The translations under genes and the position numbers were made by a program. Below are positions 8,904 to 16,595 of a stretch of DNA of 57,773 nucleotides, one piece after another (the stretch's first letter is position 1; every line of letters starts with the position of its first letter). Origin of the DNA: Bacteroidales bacterium (GTDB lineage Bacteria; Bacteroidota; Bacteroidia; Bacteroidales; VadinHA17). The stretch is taken from the NCBI GenBank assembly GCA_030596125.1, contig JAUVKT010000005.1:1-57773 (forward strand), read 5' to 3'. The notes below the pieces were generated by a model. That model made no database searches. It was given only the letters and a program-made list of their open reading frames with translations, and was not told where the DNA came from.

Positions 8904-9656
8904 TTAATTCCCTTTATTTACATTATGCCTTCCGTTATCTAAAAAACTGATATCCGGCAAAGTTTTTGTCTCAGTAAAATAATCATATCCTGATTTTAAA
9001 TCAGTCCATAATCCAAGCTTGTCAGTATCTGTTTTGTATTTTGTCTTCAGGTTGTTGTATTTTCTGTCAGTCAATTTTGCAGGAAAAATAGTAATAGGAA
9101 TAGATGTTTGCCCACTGTCTTTTGCCTCTACACAGAATATGTAAAGCTCTTTTATTTTATCATCAGTTATTGGTAAACAACCAATTGTAACACATGCTCC
9201 ATGAATAAAAATATATCCGCCTAAATTTCCCTTTTCTCCTAAAATCTTGTCGGATATATTCGGGTAATTTATTCCAAGGGACAAGTAAAAGTTACTATGT
9301 GGGTTAAATCTGTCAACGTGGTAAAATCCTTCCGGTATTTGAAAATCACCTTGTTCCCTTTTTGGTCCGATCTCTCCCGAAGTCTGACAAATTTCATACT
9401 CTTTGATTAGTTTGTATGAAATATCAGACTTATTCTTTGCCCATAATTCTATTTTCTTTTCAACTTTAAAAACTCTTAAATATATCCTTAAATTCTTTAA
9501 ATCAATTGAGTCTTTAATCAACAGATCTTTTACAATCGACTCTTTATCAGCATATGCTTGTCTCACCCGGGGATATTTTTTCTGATCATCCCTGAACGAC
9601 CCAATTGAGAATGAAGTCAAAGTCAATATCAGTATCAATGCACCAAAAGCTTTCAT
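8904..9656 (-). CDS. L,D-transpeptidase (YkuD) family protein
   Basis: Catalytic signature IHGACVTIGCLPITDDKIKELY; N-terminal signal peptide. Confidence 0.85.
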   Translation of the reverse strand: MKAFGALILILTLTSFSIGSFRDDQKKYPRVRQAYADKESIVKDLLIKDSIDLKNLRIYLRVFKVEKKIELWAKNKSDISYKLIKEYEICQTSGEIGPKREQGDFQIPEGFYHVDRFNPHSNFYLSLGINYPNISDKILGEKGNLGGYIFIHGACVTIGCLPITDDKIKELYIFCVEAKDSGQTSIPITIFPAKLTDRKYNNLKTKYKTDTDKLGLWTDLKSGYDYFTETKTLPDISFLDNGRHNVNKGN

Positions 9657-9669
9657 AACGATGTTGGTA

Positions 9670-9984
9670 TTATTTCAGCTTAACTGCTGTTCCGTAAACA
9701 AGAATTTCAGAAGCTCCCTGCATGATCATAGATGTATGCATTCTTATATTAATTACTGCATCAGCACCTACTCTTTCTCCATCGCGAATCAAACGCTGAA
9801 GTGCCTGTTCTCTTGCCTGGGCCTGCAATTCGGTATATTCATGAATTTCTCCCCCAACAATGTTTTTCAGTCCGGCAAAGATGTCTCTTCCCAGATGCCT
9901 GGCTCTTACGGTACTGCCTCTTGATACTCCCAGTATTTCGGAAATCTCCCTGCCCGGGATTGTCTCTGTTGTTGTTATTATCAT
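9670..9984 (-). CDS. YbjQ family protein (UPF0145, heavy-metal-binding domain)
   Basis: MIITTTETIPGREISEILGVSRGSTVRARHLGRDIFAGLKNIVGGEIHEYTELQAQAREQALQRL is the UPF0145 signature. Confidence 0.93.
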   Translation of the reverse strand: MIITTTETIPGREISEILGVSRGSTVRARHLGRDIFAGLKNIVGGEIHEYTELQAQAREQALQRLIRDGERVGADAVINIRMHTSMIMQGASEILVYGTAVKLK

Positions 9985-10032
9985 GATTTTAAGATTAAGT
10001 TTGGATCATAAATTTAGTAAATATACAGGCAG

Positions 10033-10299
10033 ATGTCAAATGTCAAATGTCAGATGTCAGATGTCAAATGTCAAATGTTAGATGTCAAATGTCAAATGTC
10101 AAATGTCAGATGTCAAATGTCAAATGTCAAATGTTAGATGTCAAATGTCAAATGTCAAATGTCAGATGTCAGATGTCAAATGTCAGATGTCAAATGTCAA
10201 ATGTCAAATGAAGATTGAGGATTGCCGACTGAAGACTGCCGACTGCTTTGCCCTTCCGAAGCTTGAAACGAAGTGGAGAGCGAAGGAGGGCCGACTGCT
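10033..10299 (+). repeat. Modular intergenic repeat copy A: ATGTCAR heptamer array x25, degenerate heptamers, then 46-nt core (10246-10291)
   Basis: 10033-10207 = 25 exact 7-nt units (ATGTCAA/ATGTCAG/ATGTTAG); heptamer phase continues to 10242; core CTTTGCCCTTCCGAAGCTTGAAACGAAGTGGAGAGCGAAGGAGGGC. Confidence 0.95.
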
Positions 10300-10300
10300 A

Positions 10301-10828
10301 TTAGTGCGGACTATCTGAAATAAGCTGAAAAAGCAATTCGTCCTTAAACGAGTTATCAGATCGTATCCACTCTTTTTTTACACCAGTCTGTTTAAACCCC
10401 AGCCTGGTAAACAATTTGATACTGTCACTATTATCACTTAAAATGTTACAGTATATCTGGTGTAACTTAAGTCTGTTGAAGCAATAATCAATCATAAACT
10501 CAACAGCCATAGAAGCGTAACCCTTCTTTCTTGAACCGGGTTCTGCAATTAAAATACCTATACCTGCGCGCAGGTTTAAAGGGTCGAAATCGAACAGATC
10601 TACAGTGCCTATTGTAATGCCGGATGAAATTCCCCCAATCATTAATCTGAGTTGTCCCGATTCAAATATGCTCTGTTTTGAATTTTCAATATATTTTCTG
10701 AGAGCAAATTTTGAAAATGGGGTAAGAGTATTGCTTAGTTGCCAGATGGATGTATCATTTTCCCATTTGTATAATAGCTCAAGATCTTCAGGCTCAGGGG
10801 CACGTAATATCAGGTCTTTATAGCGCAT
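10301..10828 (-). CDS. GNAT family N-acetyltransferase (RimJ/RimL type)
   Basis: LILRAPEPEDLELLYKWENDTSIWQLSNTL and GIGILIAEPGSRKKGYASMAVEFMIDYCFNRLKLHQIYCNI. Confidence 0.88.
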   Translation of the reverse strand: MRYKDLILRAPEPEDLELLYKWENDTSIWQLSNTLTPFSKFALRKYIENSKQSIFESGQLRLMIGGISSGITIGTVDLFDFDPLNLRAGIGILIAEPGSRKKGYASMAVEFMIDYCFNRLKLHQIYCNILSDNSDSIKLFTRLGFKQTGVKKEWIRSDNSFKDELLFQLISDSPH

Positions 10829-10841
10829 CAGTTTACCAGTT

Positions 10842-13349
10842 TTATTCGATCAGGCTAAATTCCTTAATAAATGCTCGTTTATATCCCAGGGCGTGGATCT
10901 TTTTTAATGCTTCTTTGGCTCTGGTGTAATCGTAGAATTCTCCGGTAATATATCTGTAAAGTCCATCACTTCCTTTTATCATTCTAACATCATTCAATCC
11001 TGGAAATCCGCTGGTTACCACTTTCCTCAATGCATGGATCTGGATAGTATAAGACAGGGGTTTCATTTTGATATCAGGCCCACCTTCCTGGCCTGGAATT
11101 TCATATTCCGATATAACATACGAATCTGTTACTCCATATTTTTTAATATCGGCCATATAGTAAAGAGCATCATTTTTTGTAAAGAACTCACCCATCAGAT
11201 ATATATATCCTTTTTCCGACTTAAACTCTTTTATCAGAACAAACTCAGCCCTGCCATATCTTGTAAAATATCCTGGTATGAGTTGTCTTTCCGATTCATT
11301 AATAACAACAAAATAAGCAGGTTTGATGTGGTTCTTAAGATGTGGAGGAATAGATGTATGTGATTCAATTGTAATATTGATATCGTTACATATAATGCCC
11401 AGGCTAACCCTCCTGTTATATTTTCTTCCAACAGGGTTGTCGCTGCCATCACGATTTATATTCTCTGCAACAAAATCTGATTCACCATATCCATACGAAG
11501 TCATATTTTCCGGATTGACCCCTTTAGATAGAAGATAATCATAAACAACTCTGGCGCGTCTCTCCGAAAGAATCAGATTATACTTTTCGGTACCCTTGCT
11601 ATCGGTATAGCCATTTATTTTAATATTGAATTCGTTGTTATCGAGAAGCACCAGGATAATTTTCTCAAGTTCAGAAATAGCTTTTTCAGTTAAATGAAAA
11701 CTGTTGTAATTGAATAATACTGATTTTATCCTGAGAAATTCACCACTAAAAACCAAGTCTGGGATAAGAATTGAACTAAGGTTTATTTTTTCTCCTACAA
11801 ATGAGTCAGAGATATTAACAGGAAGAATATCAGTAACGTAACCGGGATATTTAACTTCAATTCTGTAGTCTCCGGCACTCAAATCTGTTTTATATGACCC
11901 ATTTGAAAATGGTTTCAGCAGAGACAATACAGAGTCTTCAGCAATTTTTAACAGCGAAATATTTAATAATGAAGGGTCGGTTTCCAGGCCGTCATCCAGA
12001 AATATTATTCCCTCAACGGAAATTGTTGATTGATGAGGGATTTCATCCAGAGATGCTACCACAACAGTTCTGCCTTCAGAAGATTCGGTGACAGGTATAT
12101 TTAAAAGCCCTGTACTCTGATCAACAGGGATATAATGAAGATCGTCAGAGGTTGTGTTAACAGGGTAGGGCAGATGAACGGGTTTTGACCACGCCCTGGC
12201 AAAAGATGAATAAAACACATCATAACCTCCATACCCTTTATGTCCGGTAGAACTATAATATATTCTTTTTGATTTATTATCATAAAATGGGGTATTCTCA
12301 TCAAAACGGGAATTGATTGCCGGGCCTGCATTTTTTGCTTCGCTGAAGGCGCCGTTACTTCTCCTTTCGGAAATATAGATATCCAGTCCGCCATACCCTT
12401 TGGGCCGGTTGCTGGGAAAGCAAAGAACAGATCCGTCATCTGAAATAGACGCATGGGACTCCCAGTATTTTGAGTTAATCTCTTTTCCAAATTTATTGAT
12501 CTTACTCCAATGGTTGTTTGTGTATGCCGACAAATATATGTCACCTCTTATACCATCATCTCTTGAGATAATAAGAGTGTTACCATCACCGGTAATAGAA
12601 TTTGAGTACATATCCCTTTGTTTACCGAGATCATCTGTAATATCAACGGGTCTTATCCATTCTCCTTTACGAAATTGTGACTGAAAGATCTTGTTACCTT
12701 CATTATGTTCAACTGTGAATATGAATACTGAATCGTTGGATGAGATTACAGGGTTAACAATATCAACGTAATCACTAAGCCATGGAATAAAGTGTTCAGG
12801 TTCTATGGCTCCTGCCGCGGAGACAATCTCACGTGCTCTCTCACAACTGCTGATTTGCAGGTTAATATATTCAATAAGGGAAGGATCGGCAGACCCGATC
12901 AGGGATTTATATAATCTGTAATTAGTTATAGCATCATCAAGTTTCATGTTTACCTGGCAGGCATAAGCCAGGTAGTAAATTGCATCAGTCGGGCTTGCAT
13001 TACTTTCCCGGTGGTATTCAATATCATCAACGTAATTGTCTGATGCATATTTCAATAGTGACAGCGCATTCCGTTTTCTGCCGTACATATTCAAATAGCA
13101 TACCCCTAATTTATAATTTAGATTATGATTCTCAGGAGTTATTTTATAAAGCTTTTCATAAATGACTGCGGCTTTTTTATATGCTTCATCATACATATAA
13201 TAACCGTCAGCATCCGAAAGCAGATGTTTGAACTCCCTGTCATCAATTTTCTCCTCCTGTCCCATGACAGGTCGAAATATAGACGGAAGAAGAAACAGGA
13301 TAATTATTATGCGTAAAAGAGTACTTTTGATATAGATTTTACAAATCAT
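10842..13349 (-). CDS. TPR-PD40 repeat protein with regulatory-like (CRD) domain, OmpA peptidoglycan-binding domain and C-terminal SPOR-like regions
   Basis: PD40 repeats (SISDDGSVLCFPSNRPKGYGGLDIYISE); OmpA domain INGYTDSKGTEKYNLILSERRARVVYDYLLSKGV; two SPOR-like repeats ending YRYITGEFYDYTRAKEALKKIHALGYKRAFIKEF. Confidence 0.85.
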   Translation of the reverse strand: MICKIYIKSTLLRIIIILFLLPSIFRPVMGQEEKIDDREFKHLLSDADGYYMYDEAYKKAAVIYEKLYKITPENHNLNYKLGVCYLNMYGRKRNALSLLKYASDNYVDDIEYHRESNASPTDAIYYLAYACQVNMKLDDAITNYRLYKSLIGSADPSLIEYINLQISSCERAREIVSAAGAIEPEHFIPWLSDYVDIVNPVISSNDSVFIFTVEHNEGNKIFQSQFRKGEWIRPVDITDDLGKQRDMYSNSITGDGNTLIISRDDGIRGDIYLSAYTNNHWSKINKFGKEINSKYWESHASISDDGSVLCFPSNRPKGYGGLDIYISERRSNGAFSEAKNAGPAINSRFDENTPFYDNKSKRIYYSSTGHKGYGGYDVFYSSFARAWSKPVHLPYPVNTTSDDLHYIPVDQSTGLLNIPVTESSEGRTVVVASLDEIPHQSTISVEGIIFLDDGLETDPSLLNISLLKIAEDSVLSLLKPFSNGSYKTDLSAGDYRIEVKYPGYVTDILPVNISDSFVGEKINLSSILIPDLVFSGEFLRIKSVLFNYNSFHLTEKAISELEKIILVLLDNNEFNIKINGYTDSKGTEKYNLILSERRARVVYDYLLSKGVNPENMTSYGYGESDFVAENINRDGSDNPVGRKYNRRVSLGIICNDINITIESHTSIPPHLKNHIKPAYFVVINESERQLIPGYFTRYGRAEFVLIKEFKSEKGYIYLMGEFFTKNDALYYMADIKKYGVTDSYVISEYEIPGQEGGPDIKMKPLSYTIQIHALRKVVTSGFPGLNDVRMIKGSDGLYRYITGEFYDYTRAKEALKKIHALGYKRAFIKEFSLIE

Positions 13350-15274
13350 TCCTTTCTTCCCCTGAAGACCATTTTAATAAATATCTCTTCCGGATAGCCA
13401 ATGCTTATCAGTTTATCTTTTCTCCTGTAGGCTTCATCTTTAGTTTCAAACTTTCCGGTTGTATATCTGTAGAACCTGTCATCGTCATTATAAACAACTG
13501 TAACTTTAGTATTTTTGAAGAAGGTTACGTCGACAGGGTTATGCAGTGCCATCAGTTGAACAGTATAATAGAGAATATCAATATTTGCAGAGTCTGAGTC
13601 ACTTATGTTTCCAACTATAACATCTGTAACCAGAATTGAAGAGTCAATTGCTTCTATAACCTGAACCTGTGAGAAGTCAAGTTTCTCAACAATTTCAGGT
13701 ACAGGAAAATAATTTTCGTCCGGCTCAAGTATTACATTAATAATTTCTGCATCTGTGGGATGGTCTTCGTACAGTGCTACCTCTTTTGTTGAAGGGAGAT
13801 AACCTAAACCTGTGTAGGTAATAGTGTATTCATCACCTTTGATCAGAAAACTATAGAATCCTGTTGACTGGTTCGGGTAGCTGATATCCAGTGTGTCTTC
13901 ACGGGTTTTGCTATACAATATAACCTTAAAATCATCATTAAACCCGATTACAGTATCGCTGAGGGACATAATTCCCTTTATTTCAAACATTCGTTCTACG
14001 GCTTCCTTGTCACCGGGAGTAATATAATGGATATGCCTCTCTTTATAACCTGTCACAAGGGAATAATATGCATTCCTGCCATTATTAAAAGGCTGGTAGA
14101 AGAGATCATTGTCGGCAGTATTAAGCGGGTACCCAATGTTCCCCGGGCTCTTCCATATTCCACCTAATAGTTTTGATTCAAAAATATCGTATCCACCAAT
14201 ACTGGAGTGGCCTTCGGAGCTGAAATAGAGAATTGAGTCATTGGTTGTAATAAATGGAGTATCTTCATTGTATGGAGTATTAATAGCTGATCCGAGGTTT
14301 TCGGGTATACCCCATTCCCCATCTTCATCTTTTGCCGAGACATAGATATCGAGAGCTCCTTCTCCTCCATCACGATTACTTGTAAAATATAGTTTTGTAC
14401 CATCCCCGGAGACCGATGCATGAGATTCGTAGAACTTTGTGTTGATATTACGTCCCAGTTTCTTGATCTTCGACCATGATCCGTTTTCGTATATGGAGGT
14501 ATAAATATTACCAATGTAATTATCGTTTTTGTACAGGAACAGTTCTGTGCCATCAAAGTTAAGTGAGCTGCTTGTACAATCCCTGGCATCTCCAAGCTGG
14601 GCTGTAATATCAATTGGTTCATTCCAGCTTCCTCTCTCTCTCCTTACATAGAATATTGTGTTTTCCAGCCCACGTTGCTCAGTAAAAATAAGTGTATTTC
14701 CATCTCCGCTAACAACCGGGTGAGAATTTATTGACCCCAGGTTAATAAGCGGGCCGAGATTTTCTTTTTTAAACTCAATTGGGTTTTCCACCGCTTTTAT
14801 TGCATTTCTGCATGCATTAATCTGCTGGTTAATGTAGTCTGAATTTTCAAGTTTCCCTTTCTCAGACATAAGTTCATTTAATCTGGCGTAGGATCTAAGT
14901 GCTTTGTCAAATTCATTATTTATCTGGTAGGCAGTTGCCAGAGAGAAGAACACATCAAGTGGTGCTCTTTTTTCCTTGAATGATTCTTCTTTTGCTTCGT
15001 AACTTGAATTTTTTACGGCCTCTTCAAGAAAAGGAATAGCTTTTGTTTTTTCATCATCTATATTGAGATAACAGTTTCCGATCTTATATTTAATATTGGC
15101 ATTGTCAGGGATGAAGTCATTTAACATGAGGTAGAGAGGATTGGCAAGTTCATATTCCTCGAAGAGGTAATGAGATTCAGCTTTGGTAAATATTTCCCTA
15201 AGTTCATCACTTGTCTGACCAGATATCTGAGCAGAGATTATTACTGTTATGAATATGAACAAATATTTTAGCAT
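13346..15274 (-). CDS. TPR-PD40 repeat protein with C-terminal SPOR-like domain
   Basis: Start MLKYLFIFITVIISAQISGQ (15274); PD40 motifs SVSGDGTKLYFTSNRDGGEGALDIYVSAKDEDG; C-terminal YYTVQLMAL...YRYTTGKFETKDEAYRRKDKL. Overlaps next gene by 4 nt (ATGA). Confidence 0.83.
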   Translation of the reverse strand: MLKYLFIFITVIISAQISGQTSDELREIFTKAESHYLFEEYELANPLYLMLNDFIPDNANIKYKIGNCYLNIDDEKTKAIPFLEEAVKNSSYEAKEESFKEKRAPLDVFFSLATAYQINNEFDKALRSYARLNELMSEKGKLENSDYINQQINACRNAIKAVENPIEFKKENLGPLINLGSINSHPVVSGDGNTLIFTEQRGLENTIFYVRRERGSWNEPIDITAQLGDARDCTSSSLNFDGTELFLYKNDNYIGNIYTSIYENGSWSKIKKLGRNINTKFYESHASVSGDGTKLYFTSNRDGGEGALDIYVSAKDEDGEWGIPENLGSAINTPYNEDTPFITTNDSILYFSSEGHSSIGGYDIFESKLLGGIWKSPGNIGYPLNTADNDLFYQPFNNGRNAYYSLVTGYKERHIHYITPGDKEAVERMFEIKGIMSLSDTVIGFNDDFKVILYSKTREDTLDISYPNQSTGFYSFLIKGDEYTITYTGLGYLPSTKEVALYEDHPTDAEIINVILEPDENYFPVPEIVEKLDFSQVQVIEAIDSSILVTDVIVGNISDSDSANIDILYYTVQLMALHNPVDVTFFKNTKVTVVYNDDDRFYRYTTGKFETKDEAYRRKDKLISIGYPEEIFIKMVFRGRKE

Positions 15275-15281
15275 AAAATCT

Positions 15282-16559
15282 TTACTTAAAGGTAATAAAA
15301 TATATATCCTCCCTTCCAAAACCGGAACCTTCCCTGTAAACCGGAATATAACCACTTCTGCCATCTTTTGATGGCATAAAATAGATGTTGTCGTCAGGCG
15401 TATTGACCGGGTACCCCAGGTTGGCCGGTTTAGACCATTGACCATTTTGCAGTTTCTCTGACTTAAAAAGATCAAACCCCCCCATATTGTGATGCCCCTG
15501 AGAAGCAAAAAACAGTCTGTTCCCGTTGTCAATAAGGAATGCTCTGTCTTCATTGAAAGGTGTATTTATCTCAGGGCCCATATTTACAGGGTCTCCCCAG
15601 GTACCGTCATTCTTTTTTACGGAGATATAAAGGTCGAGTCCCCCATAACCGCCTGGACGATTCGAAGCAAGGACCATAGTGCTCCCGTTATCTGTTACAA
15701 AAGCATGAGTTTCCCAGTGCTTTGTGTTTATTGTTTTTCCAAGTTTTTCAGCAACAGACCATTTAGCCCCATCAAATTTACTGATATAAATATCACTGTT
15801 ATTATTATCATCTTTCGCCAGGTAGAGGGAATTTCCATCATTAGCCAGGCAGGATATATAGAGGTCCCCATCACTCTGGATGTCAGGTGTAATATTTACG
15901 GGAGGGCTCCATCCGTTTTTTATTTTCTTTGTAAAGAATACTGCATCGTAAAATTTGAGTGACGACATATAGGCAAAACTCTGTTCGTCAGATGAGATCA
16001 CGGGGTTAAAGTTTGAACATGAGTCGTTAAAAGGTTCACCCATATTTTCTTCGGAGAACTCAATCGGGTTTTCGATCAATATTTTGGCATTGTTACAAAC
16101 GTCAATCTGGTGCTGAACAAACAAAATATTCTCAGTATCATCAGGAAGCAGGGTTTTACTGTATTTGATAAATGCTTCCCTTGCCTGATCGAACTTAAAA
16201 TGGATTCTGTAAGCATTAGCAAGATGGAACCATGCTTCATAAGGTGCAGTTTTCTGTTTCAGTGAACCCTCCATGAATATGGCAGCTGAATTCTTTGCTG
16301 CTGACTCAAGGTAGTTAACAGCCATATTTTTCTTTCCGATAATATTCAGGTAACAGAGACCTATTCTGTAGGCCAGGTTATAATTATCGGGGTATTCCTC
16401 AAATAGCTGAAGATAAGATGGCAGGGCATCTGAAAAATCTTCAAACATCAGGAAATATTCAGCATCAAGAAAAGCTTCCTGGTTTTTCCTGTAATTTTGT
16501 GCAGATAAGTTACCGGCAGTTAAGGCTGCCAATAGCAGAAATATCAGTGCTCGGGTCAT
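15282..16559 (-). CDS. Short TPR-PD40 repeat protein without a C-terminal domain
   Basis: NYRKNQEAFLDAEYFLMFEDFSDALPSYLQLFEEYPDNYNLAYRIGLCYLN; AFVTDNGSTMVLASNRPGGYGGLDLYISVKKNDG; ends GREDIYFITFK. Confidence 0.83.
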   Translation of the reverse strand: MTRALIFLLLAALTAGNLSAQNYRKNQEAFLDAEYFLMFEDFSDALPSYLQLFEEYPDNYNLAYRIGLCYLNIIGKKNMAVNYLESAAKNSAAIFMEGSLKQKTAPYEAWFHLANAYRIHFKFDQAREAFIKYSKTLLPDDTENILFVQHQIDVCNNAKILIENPIEFSEENMGEPFNDSCSNFNPVISSDEQSFAYMSSLKFYDAVFFTKKIKNGWSPPVNITPDIQSDGDLYISCLANDGNSLYLAKDDNNNSDIYISKFDGAKWSVAEKLGKTINTKHWETHAFVTDNGSTMVLASNRPGGYGGLDLYISVKKNDGTWGDPVNMGPEINTPFNEDRAFLIDNGNRLFFASQGHHNMGGFDLFKSEKLQNGQWSKPANLGYPVNTPDDNIYFMPSKDGRSGYIPVYREGSGFGREDIYFITFK

Positions 16560-16595
16560 AATTCTTTATCTGTTTTTTAGTGTTTAAAAATTATT

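Noticed and set aside
10033-10207. CRISPR array
   Set aside because: Units are contiguous 7-mers with no spacers, and no cas genes are present in the window.
10082-10318. ORF encoding MSNVKCQMSNVKCQ... as a cysteine-rich repeat protein
   Set aside because: A 7-nt repeat reads as the same heptapeptide in all three forward frames. The ORF is a by-product of the ATGTCAR array and runs into the repeat core.
13346-15553. Full 735-aa ORF start for the third PD40 gene
   Set aside because: The first ~93 codons read out-of-frame through the neighbouring PD40 gene; a signal peptide begins at MLKYLFIFITVIISAQ (15274).
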